The notes under the pieces were generated by a model. That model was not told the DNA's origin and made no database searches. It saw only the letters and a list, made by a program, of their open reading frames with translations. Below, one piece after another: positions 32,100-43,233 of a stretch of DNA of 64,000 nt. Each line of letters begins with the position of its first letter. Within the stretch, counting starts at the first letter, position 1. The DNA lies in assembly GCA_024760905.1 (NCBI GenBank), contig CM045731.1:19152001-19216000 (forward strand), given 5' to 3'. Source of the DNA: Plotosus lineatus. Lineage: Eukaryota > Chordata > Actinopteri > Siluriformes > Plotosidae. The translations under genes were made by a program, and so were the position numbers.

Positions 32100-33590
32100 T
32101 AGTCCTTCTTAGCATATTGTGATAAAGTTCATTATTTTCTGTAATGTCCTGATAAACATTAGACTTTCATATATTTTAGATTGATTGCACACCAACTGAT
32201 ATATTTCAGGTCTTTTATTGTTTTAATACTGATGATTTTGGCATACAGCTCAAGAAAACCCAAAATTCCCATCTCAAAAAATTAGCATATCATGAAAAGG
32301 TACTCAAAACGAGCTATTAACCTAATCATCTGAATCAACCAATTAACTCTAAACACCTGCAAAAGATTCCTGAGGCTTTTAAAAACTCCCAGCCTGGTTC
32401 ATTACTCAAAACTGCTATCATGGGTAAGACTGCCGACCTAACTGCTGTCCAGAAGGCCATCATTGACACCGTCAAGCAAGAGAGTAAGACACAGAAAGAA
32501 ATCTCTGAGCGAATAGGCTGTTCCCAGAGTGCTGTATCAAGGCACCTCAGTGGGACGTTTGTGGGAAGGAAAAAGTGTGGCAGAAAACACTGCACAACCA
32601 GAAGAGGTGACCGGATCCTGAGGAAGATTGTGGAGAAGGGCCGATTTCAGACCTTGGGGTACCTGTGGAAGCAGTGGACTGGGCTACAGGTGCCACATTC
32701 CCCAGGTCAAGCCACTTTTGAACCAGAAACAGTGGCAGAAGCGCCTGACCTGGGCTACAGAGAAGCAGCACTGGACTGTTGCTCAGTGGTCCAAAAGTAC
32801 TTTTTTTGGATGAAAGCAAATTTTGCATGTCATTCGGAAATCAAGGTGTCAGAGTCTGGAGGAAGACTGGGGAGAAGGAAATGCCAAAATGCCTGAAGTC
32901 CAGTGTCAAGTACCCACAGTCAGTGATGGTCTGGGGTGCCATGTCACCTGCTGGTGTTGGTCCACTGTGTTTTATCAAGGGAAGGGTCAATGCAGCTAGC
33001 TATCAGGAGATTTTGGAGAACTTCATGCTTCCATCTGCTGAAAAACTTTATGGAGCTGAAGATTTCATTTTTCAGCACGACCTGGCACCTGCTCACAGTG
33101 CCAAAACCACTGCTAAATGGTTTACTGGCCATGGTGTTACTGTGCTCAATTGGCCTGCCAACTCTCCTGACCTGAACCCCATAGAGAATCTGTGGGATAC
33201 TGTGAAGAGAAAGTTGAGAGACACCAGATGCAACACTGTGGATGAGTTAAGATCGCTATCGAAGCATCCTGGGCCTCCATAACACCTCAGCAGTGCCACA
33301 GGCTGATTGCCTCCATGCCACGCCGCATTGAAGCAGTCATTTCTGCAAAAGGATTCCCAACCAAGTATTGAGTGCATAACTATAATTATTTGAAGGTTGA
33401 TTTTTTTTTTTTGTATTAAAAACCCTTTTTTTATTGGTCGGATGAAATATGCTAATTTTTTGAGATAGGAATTTTGGGTTTTCACGAGCTGTATGCCAAA
33501 ATCATCAGTATTAAAACAATAAAAGACCTGAAATATTTCAGTTGGTGTGCAATCAATCTAAAATATATGAAAGTCTAATGTTTATCAGTA
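32098..33590 (+). mobile_element. Tc1-like transposon copy 2
   Basis: Left TIR from AGTCCTTCTTAGCATATTGT, about 210 bp long and repeated inverted at about 33440-33590 (AATTTTTTGAGATAGGAATT). The right TIR is clipped after TTTATCAGTAC, where a T2 fragment begins. It encloses the transposase pseudogene. Confidence 0.9.
32420..33371 (+). pseudogene. Tc1 transposase, DD34E triad intact, frame broken
   Basis: Starts MGKTADLTAVQKAIIDTV; HTH segment ISERIGCSQSAVSRH; GRKHCTTRRGDRILRKIV. A deletion and frame changes follow near 32690 (KQWTGLQVPHSP versus the in-family continuation read in another frame as CHIPQVKPLLNQKQ). The core resumes with VLFLDESKF (Asp at 32809-32811), FQHDLAPAHSA (Asp at 33079-33081) and NPIENLWDTVKRK (Glu at 33184-33186): exactly 34 residues between the second Asp and Glu. 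Another frameshift near 33250 precedes the end IEAVISAKGFPTKY and TGA at 33369. Normal role: cut-and-paste at TA dinucleotides. Confidence 0.9.
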
Positions 33591-33726
33591 CAATGGACAC
33601 AGCGTCATTATGTCAGCGTACTACGTAGGTACATCTAAACTCAAAATTTGACTTTTTTTTGAGAGAAAAAACCCAGTAAAAATCGAAAAAACGTAAAACG
33701 GATGATTGTATGTCAGGGCGCGTCTG
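33591..33726 (-). mobile_element. Tigger-like T2 terminal fragment
   Basis: Repeats the T2 end of 31925-32037 in the same orientation (ACTACGTAGGTACATCTAAA, AACGTAAAACGGATGA, GTCAGGGCGCGTCTG) with TA behind. Two T2 ends in the same orientation therefore flank the Tc1. Confidence 0.78.
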
Positions 33727-34035
33727 TAAACACTTTACCATTTAAAAAAAATGTTTTAAGAATATCAACTAAAAATGGATTAAAGGAGCGCACGGTACCT
33801 CTGCAACGAGCTATGGACAATCTAACAAATGGTCCCACTATCATCTTTTTATTTCGGCTGTTCCCTTCAGGGGTCGCCACAGCAAATGATCTGCCTCCAT
33901 CTTTCCCTATCCTCTGCATCTTCTACTCTTACTCCAACGACCTTCATGTCCGCCTTCACCACATCCATAAATCTGAGAACTGGTTTTTAAATACAGATGT
34001 AACCAATACCTTAAATATCTTACAATATATTAGAG
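33727..34035 (-). mobile_element. RTE LINE 3'-end fragment within unassigned DNA
   Basis: 33843-33973 is the minus-strand 3' end of the RTE LINE (TTTATTTCGGCTGTTCCCTT, GGGGTCGCCACAGCAAATGA, CCACATCCATAAATCTGAGA). The bases on either side are unassigned. Confidence 0.75.
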
Positions 34036-34909
34036 CAGGGATCAGGAACCTTTTTGACTACGAGAGCCAAAATAAAAAACAATTTAAAATCTAATCCTCT
34101 GAGAGCCAAATATATTTTTTAATACTGAGACCAGCAATTTTAGAGTATAATAAGACTAAATTTATTTGAAACAACATTGTTATAATGAAGTTATTTATTA
34201 ATAAGAAAAGTACTTCTTACTATTAATGTGATTTCTGGTGCTGCATGGTGTTGCTGATGGCTTTATAGTCTGGTTGATACGTGCTGAGGTTCAGTTTCAG
34301 GCAGGCGTTTAGGCTTCCATCTATTAAACCGCAGGTTGGTTTTGATGCTTTTCAGGTGTGAGAAGGACTGTTCACATGCGTGTGTCGAGAAAAACATGGT
34401 CAATAGAACAGCAATCACACTGCCGTGTTCATGTGACAGGAAGCGAGTCCCAAGTTTTGGCAATCAGCTGGTTTGCGGGCTGAAGTTTTTCATTCTGTCC
34501 ATTTGTGTTTTGCTTGCCAGCTCTGCTTGGCTTCTTGCACATGAGCTGATCAAAACGAGGAAATGTACCTCTTTACCTAAAAACAACTCGCGCAGGCTGT
34601 TGCATATAATCCAATAAAATTAGAGTTTCAAGGTATTGGCCCCACACACACACACCGAAGTACAGAAAGGATTGGCTCTCCGCTGCACTCCACAGCGACA
34701 AGTGGCATTGAAAATAAATGTATAGATTGAAATGCGTGAGATTTATTTGTGTTTTTGTTTTACTTGATGGCTTTGTATTTTTATTTAAATGCCAGCGAGA
34801 CTATGTATTAGTTATTCTGTTAAGAAAGGCCACCTGATTTATCTGAGAGCCAGATGCAGTCATCGAAAGAGCCACATCTGGCTCGCAAGCCATAGGTTCC
34901 CGACCCATG
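34036..34909 (-). mobile_element. hAT (Charlie-like) element, internally deleted
   Basis: Ends CAGGGATCAGGAACCTTTTT and CCATAGGTTCCCGACCCATG with subterminal GAGAGCC repeats. Target duplication TATTAGAG (34028-34035) and TATTTGAG (34910-34917), 7 of 8 bases. Related ends at 52989-54063. Confidence 0.83.
34263..34463 (-). pseudogene. hAT transposase C-terminal dimerisation segment
   Basis: Minus-strand frame has FFSTHACEQSFSHLKSIKTN, matching the hAT C-terminal signature (S-x-x-CE-x-x-FS-x-hK-x-h-K), with LRF and basic residues following. The earlier RNase-H domain is missing from this element. Confidence 0.72.
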
Positions 34910-34917
34910 TATTTGAG

Positions 34918-36270
34918 TTAGAAAAAACAAAAGCACTTGTCTTACCTGAAAGTCCATATATAGTTTTCTATCGGTATTCCATAGTGATGGCAGGTTTATT
35001 GGCATTCATTTAATAGTTATATAAGCATATTAAGTTTGACGAAAATACATGCACGGATATGGTTAAAAATTTTTAGACAAACAAACTGACAAGAAAACTC
35101 TAGCAGTTCTGAATACAGGTTTCGAGATACTTCTATATCATTGAGTACTTACAAAGACCTAGATAAGTGTTTTTGTTTATTATCTCTCTTTCATACATTA
35201 ATTTATCTTTTACATATTCATGTTTTGTTATGCTGGTGGCCAAACGGCTCACAAATCTAGGCTATGTATCATAATGGCATCTCTACTATGTGTTTTTGTC
35301 ATTTTGGAAAGTTTTGTGTGCACTCTTGTGTTGACTGACCTACTTGCCAGTTTCTTCTCTATGGTGCCACCCTTCATACTCAACGAGGCCAACATTTAAA
35401 GAACATGAAATGTTCATATCTTAGTGAAACAATTACCAACATAAGAAAATGACTGTGTCTCCTCCTGGAAGTTTTAAAGAAATTGGCAGACTGTTATAAA
35501 ATTACCCGCCCACCCCATTTTTATTTCTGTCCATCATCACTTCTTCCTAGCCAACAAGTTTGGCATGCCTGACAAGCTGCACATTCCTGACACCCAGATC
35601 AGCTGCTCTTTCCTCCTGTTCAAAAAATACAAAAGGAGGCCATGCACAGTTTACAGGCCATTAGTCAAGAAAAGAAAAATAACAGTGAGAGAAAGAGAGC
35701 ACAATAAGGGTGAGTCAGGTGTTTCTCCCCAGCTGCTGAAGGAAAGGCACACTATGATAATTACTCTATTAATCCATGGAGTTCAATAGATGTGTATGCA
35801 TTGTGATCTAAACTAATTGAAAAAAACTAAACAATTTCTTCCATTGTTTCTTTGCATCATTTCATTATCATCCCATTCAAAAGTTTCCTTTTCTGTATGG
35901 GACTGCATACAAATTACAAAAAGAGTGGCTCTTTAAGCCAAGATTTTCCGTGACATTCTTTGGTGCCATGAATCTTCCTGGCAAAGGGATTTATTTTCAA
36001 TCAGTACTAAATTCTGACCTGTCACCATTATCCCCCTAATCTCCAAAAACCCCCCCCAAAAACCCACCATCACCACACCATAAACCTGGGTTTTCTTAAT
36101 ATCCACAGCAAAGAAGCAATTCTTGTCTATATTGGGTTATAACTAGGACTGTCTAGACTTTACCAATGGGTCCTTTATGACTTTTCAATGAATCCCGTGC
36201 TTGCCAATACATGCCGATCATACTAGGTTGTCCGCTGTGCTTATTGGTCTCATACAAATAGAAGTCAATA
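34918..36270. other. No feature recognised
   Basis: Frames here (for example 35565-35789) show no family resemblance. Possibly ordinary intron or intergenic DNA. Confidence 0.4.
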
Positions 36271-36272
36271 TA

Positions 36273-37138
36273 TCGTATTCGACATCATCAGCACCCTGCT
36301 CCAATACCCCCCCCCCCCCCCAATGTTTTTTATCTTGCGTCTAATAACCGCCCATGTGTACTGGGAGCAAAATCATAGATCAAACTTACCAATTTTATTC
36401 CATCAGTCTCTGTAGCCATCAAATGAGGTGCTCACTGCCTGTAAAAGTGAGCTTAGACGGTATTTCAAGACCCCCTGCCACTGGGGAATGTCTATAATGC
36501 TCATCAGTAACAACACATTTGATTGTTCCGCCGTGCTTTAAAAAACAGGAAAATATTTTGCTGTTTTCTCTTGGTAAATGTCCAACAACTGATGACCCTT
36601 TTAGAAACTACTACAACAAAACTATGGGATGCTCTGAATGAATGGAGCGATGAGCCAGATATGGACCGATCAGAAAGTGATGAGTATTTTTCACCCAATT
36701 CTCCTGCTCACTAACTTCATAAATTTAAGGACGTTCCTGGACATGTGCTTTTGTTTATGTTCATGTTGATTGGTTCAACGTGGCATGTACTAAAGTTGGC
36801 ATTCGTGTTGATTGGCTTGATTTTACTTCCGGGAAAATGTATCAGGGAACAGCAGGAAAAAAAAGAAGACTGGGAGGGAAAACAAAGCGGCCTTTTTTTT
36901 TTTTTTTTTTTTTTGGGGGAAGGGGGTGCTATTTTCTGTTTATTTTCAGCTTTCATGAAGTAGTTTGGTTGACACCACAAAATTAATAACACAAATGCCA
37001 GTAAAACTCTTATTGTTCTATTATTATTCATGTTTTCCACCTGGATGGTAATAAGCACTTATCGTTCCACTCATTTTAATAAGAGCCCGCCTACTTCTAA
37101 TTTTAGAGCGCCATGGGCGCTTATCACATCGGATACGG
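36273..37138 (+). mobile_element. Tigger/pogo-like T6, non-autonomous copy A
   Basis: Ends TCGTATTCGACATCATCAGC and GCGCTTATCACATCGGATAC then GG, TA on both sides (36271-36272, 37139-37140). Internal landmarks TGATTGTTCCGCCGTGC, a coding remnant (36571-36714) and a poly(T) tract at 36893-36914. Copy B lies inverted 0.8 kb downstream. Confidence 0.82.
36571..36714 (+). pseudogene. T6 transposase C-terminal remnant
   Basis: Encodes LLETTTTKLWDALNEWSDE, then PDMDRSESDEYFSPNSPAH and stop. The same acidic C-terminus is found in copies B (minus, 38655-38811) and C (60971-61113). Acidic tails ending a pogo/Tigger transposase are usual; the DNA-binding and catalytic parts are gone. Confidence 0.55.
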
Positions 37139-37404
37139 TATTACAAAATGCTGCAAAATGCAGGTGGAAAAAAGTATTCCGGGGTCGTGACCTAAACTTC
37201 TCTCAGCCACTCACCCTGAAGGGGGCAAAGAAGGTATACTATTACTCACACAATCAAAGGATAAATTCATACATTTATCTATACCATATGATAACATTAT
37301 TGAAAGGATTTACAAACCATATAGTAAATACCGCGTCCCACCTGTATATACAGGTGTAACTCATTAAGAGACTTTGAATATTGAAACAGCTGTAAAGTTA
37401 AAAA
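37139..37404. other. Spacer; segment shared with 40965-41005
   Basis: 37161-37222 (GGTGGAAAAAAGTATTCCGG, CTTCTCTCAGCCACTCAC) resembles 40965-41010; probably a piece of an unnamed repeat. Otherwise nothing. Confidence 0.3.
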
Positions 37405-37858
37405 CAACTTCTCTCAACTGTTCCCTTTGTTCCCCCTCAGGGATCGCCATAGCAAATCATCGCATGTATGATCTCGCATAGGGTTTTATATTGGATGCCC
37501 TTCCTGACACAGCCCTTCTAGCAAGGGACAGAAACACGCTGACGGCTTTGCAGCCTACTTTTGTCGAAAGTCAGTTCTTTTTCACGAAAGTGGTTCTTTT
37601 ACATGTCTCACACAATCAGGGATCCCAACTAGGTTTAGCAAAAAAAGAGGAAATGGGTTCAGAAATAGAGGAAATGAAATATTCCAGCTGGGGTTCAAAG
37701 GGGCCGCAGGGTCCCTGAAGCTGAAAGAAATAGCAGAATCCCCCTAAATAGGTGAGTAAAAATAGTGAAATTCCGCTAAATAGCAGAGATCTGAGATCCC
37801 CGCACAATAGACAATGAGAGAGATGGCCGACCTTTGATAACCCAGTTAGCTGCATTTA
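37405..37858 (-). repeat. SINE S1r interrupted by a MITE
   Basis: Reverse S1r: tail GGGATCGCCATAGCAAATCA, body GATGCCCTTCCTGACACAGC, AAGTGGTTCTTTTACATGTC, resumed at 37801 with GACAATGAGAGAGATGGCC and GATAACCCAGTTAGCTGCAT. A 184-bp MITE splits it at 37617-37800. tRNA head absent. Confidence 0.82.
37617..37800. mobile_element. Small hAT-type MITE inside SINE S1r
   Basis: Ends CAGGGATCC and GATCTGAGATCCC, near-8-bp duplication CACACAAT (37609-37616) and CGCACAAT (37801-37808). 184 bp, no coding capacity. Confidence 0.68.
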
Positions 37859-37926
37859 AAACTAATGCTTTTTTTTTTTTTTACTGTAGATAATATAAAA
37901 ATAGTTTTATACTATAAACCAAAATA

Positions 37927-39135
37927 CCGTAATTTGATGTGATAAGCGCACATGGCACTTAAAATATTGGAGTGGGTGGGCACTTATTAAAATGTAACCA
38001 GGAACGATAAGTGCTTATTGTGGAAAACAAGAATAATAACAGAACAATAAAAGAGTTTTACTGGTATTTGTGGGGCAGTGCTGGTCTAGTGATATAAGGC
38101 GCCAGATCACTGATCCAAAGGTCGGGGGTTCGAGTCCCACGCTCCACAAAGTTGTCACTGTCCCCCCAGTGCAGCTAACTGGGTTATCAAAGGCCGGCCA
38201 TGTCTCTCACTGTCTATGGTGTGAGGCATGTAAAAGAACCATTGCTGACTTTCGACAAGAGTAGGCTGAAAAGCCGTCGGCGTGTTTCCGCCCTGCGATG
38301 GCCTGGCGAGCTGTCCAGGGTGTACACTGCCCTCGCCCTGAGTTGGCTGGGATGGGCACCAGCCTCCCCGCGACCCTAATTAGGATGAAGTGGTTACAGA
38401 AAATGAACTGAACTGGTATTTGTGTTATTTAATTTGTGACATCAATCAAATTACTTACATGAAAGCTGAAAATAAACTGAAAACAGCATAATTAAAAAAA
38501 AGACCACTTACTTTTCCCTCTCGGTGCTGTTCCTATAAACATTTTCCTGGAAGTAAAATTGAGCCAATCAACATGAATGTCAACTTTAGCACATGCCACG
38601 TTGAACCAATCACCACGAACATAAACAAAAGCACATGGCCAGGAACGTCTTTAAATTTATGACGTTGGTGAGCAGGAGAATTGGGTGAAAAATACTCGTC
38701 ATCACTTTCTGATAGGTCCATATCTGGCTCATCGCTCCATTCACTGAGAGCATCCCATAGTTTTGCTGTAGTAGTTTCTAAAAGGTTCATCGGTTGTTGG
38801 ACATTTACCAAGAGAAAACAGCAAAATATTTTCCTGTTCTTTTAAAGCACGGCGGAACAATCAAATGTGTTGTTACTGATGAACATTATAGACATTCCCC
38901 AGTGGCAGGGGGTCTTGAAATACCGTGTAAACGCACTTATACAGGCAGTGAATGCCTCATTTTATGGTTACAGAGACTGATGGAATAAAATTGGTGTTTG
39001 ATCTATGATTTTTCTCACAGTATACATGGGTGGTTATTAGACATACGAAAGGGGGAATTTTTTTTTTTTTTTTTATTAAAAAAAAAATAGGGGGGTGGGC
39101 TTATTGGAGCAGGGCACTTATTACGTCGAATACGG
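37927..39135 (-). mobile_element. Tigger/pogo-like T6, non-autonomous copy B
   Basis: Ends CCGTAATTTGATGTGATAAG and TTACGTCGAATACGG with TA at 37925-37926 and 39136-39137. Same internal landmarks as copy A in reverse, including the C-terminal remnant at 38655-38811. SINE S1l is inserted at 38073-38411. Confidence 0.83.
38073..38411 (+). repeat. SINE S1l, full length with L2-type tail
   Basis: tRNA head GGGCAGTGCTGGTCTAGTGA with intact B box GGGGGTTCGAGTCCC, S1 body to GTCGGCGTGTTTC, then tail GGCCTGGCGAGCTGTCCAGG, GCGACCCTAATTAGGATGAA, GTTACAGAAAATGAACTGA. Target duplication ACTGGTATTTGTG at 38060-38072 and 38412-38424. Confidence 0.9.
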
Positions 39136-39137
39136 TA

Positions 39138-39477
39138 ATATATTTTATGTTTAAAAGAATCTGTGCAAAGTCACTTATAACCACTACCCCCATATTTTTG
39201 GTAATTCAAAACTACACCTGTATGGCTTGCTCAATAAATATTTAAGATTTTTCAAATGTTATTGGTTTATTGCATAGATACCACCGTCATTGACATACTG
39301 TCCAAAAATAGAAGTGGGGATATAGTAAATTGAAATTACAAGATCAGAAACGGACAAGGGAGACGTTATTTGACAAGTTTGAACATGACATAGCATACAT
39401 AATTTTGATTTTTACACTACTTCCATGCGCTTTAACTTAAAAATCACTCTATATGAAAGTACAATTATGTAAAATGT
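39138..39477. other. No feature recognised
   Basis: AT-rich spacer. Confidence 0.35.
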
Positions 39478-39837
39478 TGAGGGGGGGGGGGTGACACTTT
39501 AAAGGGATGGCGTCATCACAGTAGCAAACATGGTGGTGCTCATTTGCAGCGTGAGTATTGGGGGGGGGTGACCACAGGGAACATACCTTTTTTTTTTTTT
39601 TTTTTTGCCGTATTAGGATAAAGTGTAATTCTACATCCACTACAGCAGGTGGCAGTGGCTTCCTGACTGTTAGAGTGTGCCCAGAGGTAAAATAAGAAGT
39701 GAAGTTAATACACTCAACATGGAAATTTTTAACGGGGACGGAGAGAGACGGAGACCGTGAGGCAAACGAAAGTCTCCCGGAAGATAAGTTGAGGAGGTAT
39801 GATGAAGCGGATGTAGCACTCGGCTTCACTGTGCTGC

Positions 39838-40206
39838 AATGAGAAACAAGGAAAGACGGCTGTGTTTACTGTAGCTGAAAACATTGGCAGTGGACAGTAT
39901 AAACCCAAATAACTTCAGTCACTTAAAGACATCAGACCCCGATCAAGTGATGAGCCGTGTGAGTTTTTTCAGCGAAAACGTGCCAAGTATTGCCAACAAC
40001 CATCCCGCTTTATGAATGATATTCCAGCAAACCAGCGAGCTATGTCAGCATCAGATAAGGAGGAGTATCAAAAAGCTCAGTGTAGAAAACCTCACAGCAG
40101 AGTAGAGGAACTGATCCTACCCGCAGCAGACACATCTGACATGCTGGATGATGTCAGCGCTGTGAAAATAAGGCCAGGTCCCAGTTCAGCATTGAGCAGG
40201 AGCTGA
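39838..40206 (+). pseudogene. hAT transposase N-terminus, decayed, copy 2
   Basis: Same region as 2388-2706. The BED finger part is broken by stops; from 40012 the frame is open: DIPANQRAMSASDKEEYQKA, QCRKPHSRVEELILPAADTS, ending ALSRS. The copy shares the truncation after this point with copy 1. Confidence 0.68.
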
Positions 40207-40299
40207 GAGTTCAGTATCGTGCTTTAAACCCTGGTTCGAAAAGCTGTGCACTGCGAAATGTGCTCATTGTACCATTAATCTTGACTTAATCATTTTGAC

Positions 40300-40300
<1 letters not shown>

Positions 40301-40338
<38 letters not shown>
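40301..40338. repeat. (AAT)n microsatellite
   Basis: About a dozen AAT units inside hAT copy 2. Confidence 0.9.
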
Positions 40339-40797
40339 TCTTTTTTCTCATTTTGGTTTGTATGTTAAAGTGTTTTGTATATTGTGCTTAATATTGTTAA
40401 TATTAAGTTAATATTGCTGATCAATTTAAATTTATTATTATTTATAGATTTTATTTAATTTTATTTTTCAGTATAAAATAGTTCAAATTGTTGGTCAAAA
40501 AATGTTGACAGTTTAAATAAGGATACGTTTTTATTTCAGACAAACTAATGCACTTTAAATCTTTTTGTTTAAAGAATAAAAAAATGTTAATAAAGTTATT
40601 CTTTGTTGGAAGTTGATCTATATTTCTTCATTTTTTTGTATTCAATAATGATAATAAAGATTTATTATGTTAAGGATACAGTGTATGCAGAGGATTACTT
40701 ATAAAATTTTTTAGACAAATAAGACTACTTATATTGGGGGGGGGGGGGTGTTTTCCTATTCCTAGGGGGGCAGGACAGAAAATAATTGAGAAGCACT

Positions 40798-41029
40798 GGT
40801 GTAACTAAATTTATGAAGGTTAATCCGAGGTCTCAGGAGAAGACGTGTAGCAGTGCCTTATCCCGGTGATAAACATGGGACATTTTTAAGCCAGATGAGT
40901 GTCCTGAGAGGCAGAAGCACCCTCGAAATAAGACAGATGGTTGGTAGAGAGGGAGATCAGGTGGAAAAAGTCTTCCGGTCTCACAGTGTTAACTTCTCTT
41001 AGCCACTCACGTATTATTCAGTGTGTCAC
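40798..41029. other. Unassigned spacer
   Basis: Contains the segment shared with 37161-37222; nothing else recognised. Confidence 0.3.
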
Positions 41030-41270
41030 CTGACTATGGTAGCCATAATTTTGGTATTTGGACATAAAGCCCAAATCCCTCTAACTTGCGACCTGTTGAC
41101 ACCAATAGCTAGTGGTTGTAGTTCTTTGGTTAATCTGCTTGGAATGATGGTAAGCTCTGAATTAGTTTGCTTTACCTGGGTTTTGCTGGTATCAGTGAGA
41201 TGGAATTGCACAGCTTCATCCGTACATAAGGTGAACCAGATCATAAGGCGCACCATCATTTTTTTTTGGA
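41030..41270 (-). pseudogene. pogo transposase fragment, third catalytic Asp lost
   Basis: Minus strand reads HLTDTSKTQVKQTNSELTII then PSRLTKELQPLAIGVNRS. It corresponds to the third-aspartate region of the pogo transposase at 8190-8290, but LDIG has become LAIG. Flanking bases (CATAAGGCGCACCATCAT at about 41241-41258) resemble the pogo TIR. A short scrap, not functional. Confidence 0.7.
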
Positions 41271-41360
41271 AAATTGAAGTACGAATCATTAGGACATCAG
41301 CCTTTTGTTTTGTTTATGCGATATGGTACAAATAGTGGTCAAATATTAAATAAAACAATA

Positions 41361-42149
41361 CAGTGATACCTCTGCTCACGAACATAATTGGTTCCCAGAA
41401 AGTGTGTGTAAGGCGAAAAGTTCGTCTTCCGAACATTTATTTCCCATACGAAACCATTAAAATGAGAATAATCCGTTCCCAGGTCCCCATAAAACATAAT
41501 TTTCTACTAAATAAGCCTTAAAACTACAAAAAAATATACCTTATTTTATGTATAATAAATGTGCTATTGTATTGTAATTAAAGAAATAAACTGTACGGTA
41601 TAATAAAGTCGTTTTATTTACCTTTGTGATGGTAGTTGATGGATTGATGGAATGGAGTGGGAGGAGGAGAGAGGGAGGGACTTACTGTTTGGAAGGAGTG
41701 GTTGGAAACGCCTACTGTTTGGAAACACCCTTAGCCACACACGCTCCCTTAATAGCTTCCTTGTTCTTAAGGATGGGAGCAATGGTAGACTTAGCGTACT
41801 GGTACTGGGACGCTGAGTCACACAAACGCACACCTCGTTCGTGTTTTTCAATGATCTCCGCCTGTGGTGGGGTCTTTTTCGGTCCCATAATAGCAAAAGT
41901 ACACTCAATATGGTCCAAAATGTCTAGCAAACACAAACCACTTCCGCATTCAAAGAGAGGGGGTGACGAACTGTGACGCCGTGAGCGTGCGTCAGCTTCT
42001 CGTGGCCGCCACCGTGGCGCTGTTCGACCGCGTGGTTTGATTCGTTCGCCGAAAACTAGTTCGTCAGCAGAGACTATCTGCTCGCAAATTTAATGTTCTT
42101 GAGGCGAAAAGTTCGTGAGCTTAAGCGTTCGTCAGCGGAGGTTTTACTG
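41361..42149 (-). mobile_element. Tigger-like T5, non-autonomous copy 2 (inverted)
   Basis: Ends CAGTGATACCTCTGCTCACG and CGTCAGCGGAGGTTTTACTG, TA at 41359-41360 and 42150-42151. Matches 23892-24684 throughout on the opposite strand, 17.5 kb away. Confidence 0.93.
41712..41888 (-). CDS. T5 mini-ORF: CENP-B-type HTH segment only (58 aa), copy 2
   Basis: Begins at 41888 with MGPKKTPPQAEIIEKHERG and is identical in all 58 residues to 24153-24329. Upstream in the same frame two residues differ from copy 1 (LLDILDH versus LQDMLDH), so the differences that exist lie outside the MGPKK frame. No catalytic domain. Either recent amplification or constraint could explain the identity. Confidence 0.6.
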   Translation of the reverse strand: MGPKKTPPQAEIIEKHERGVRLCDSASQYQYAKSTIAPILKNKEAIKGACVAKGVSKQ

Positions 42150-42151
42150 TA

Positions 42152-43233
42152 CTTATATTAACATTATAAAAAACTCTTCATTCCATTGGACTTTCTGAGA
42201 ATTTTTTTTTTAAACATAAAAACATTATAATAAACTTTCTAAAGAATGTGTTTTAGCTTATTCTAAGAGCTTTGCTATTCAGAAACCACTTTCTCCTGGT
42301 CAGGCTTATCAGGCCAAATGCAATTCCTACCATTCATCAGTGGGAATTCAGCAACACAGTCACAGATCTTTTAAACTGTAGATCTTAATAAAATTAACCT
42401 GACCAGGTCATGCACCTTCAGATAGAAATGAGAAAAACTACATATTCAATGAAGCAAGCACAGAAAACAGATTGCATGCCTACCTAAGTGAATCTTACAT
42501 CGCTTGTAATAGTAAATCAAATTGCACTTTTCCTTGCAGGTGCTGTGCTTATTAAATGAGGAGCAAAATGTCTTAAATTGCTAACTTGCAGGCAATCTTT
42601 TATATGACTCAACAAAAACAAATTTGCAAAATGCCTTGGTTTTGGTAATCAATCCAATTTCAGGCTTTAGAAAAAGTCAAGAGCAATGAAATCAATATCA
42701 TCCCCAAAGAGGCCTAACTACAACTGGCTCATTATTTGGGCTTGGAGACATTCTCGGGGGCATTTATTTAAAAATTTTTAAAACCATAAAAGTCATATAA
42801 CACTGATGGACACATCACGTTACCTGTGGCTAAAATTAATGAAGTTGGAAAAACGTCCAGAAGTAGTAAATATTCAAGAGACTCGGTTCTGAATTCAGGG
42901 TCCCCACCCCCCACCCCGAATTTGTAATATTTACTTGTGAAGCCGGGAACTGAGCTTGACCAGATATGTCTGACTTTCATGCCGGAAAATCAGCAAATTT
43001 AGTATGAATAAAGTAAACAAAAAAAAAAAAAAAGAGATAACACTTTGTAATACACTGAAATTGTTTTTAGTATTATTTTGAATAAGAATTTAAATGGATA
43101 TTAAGTTGGGTATTTGCATGCATGAAAATATTTTTTACATTTTGATATTTAATATTACATGTGCAAATGGGTCTCAGTGCAAATTAAGAGCCAACTTTTA
43201 GTAAACAAAGCTCCACCAAGCCCAGAAACCTTA
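42152..43233. other. No feature recognised
   Basis: AT-rich DNA, poly(A) at 43019-43034; nothing coding. Confidence 0.4.

Larger units (their letters stand above)
39478..40797 (+). mobile_element. BED-finger hAT element, internally deleted, copy 2
   Basis: Collinear with 2060-3282: TTTGCCGTATTAGGATAAAG, CTACATCCACTACAGCAGG, GAGGTATGATGAAGCGGATG, and right end ATAATTGAGAAGCACTG. The left terminus is obscured by a poly(G) run near 39480. An (AAT)n array (40301-40338) is an addition of this copy. Confidence 0.8.

Noticed and set aside
35565..35789. 74-codon frame as a host gene
   Set aside because: No domain, no splice context and no codon bias; left as unassigned DNA.
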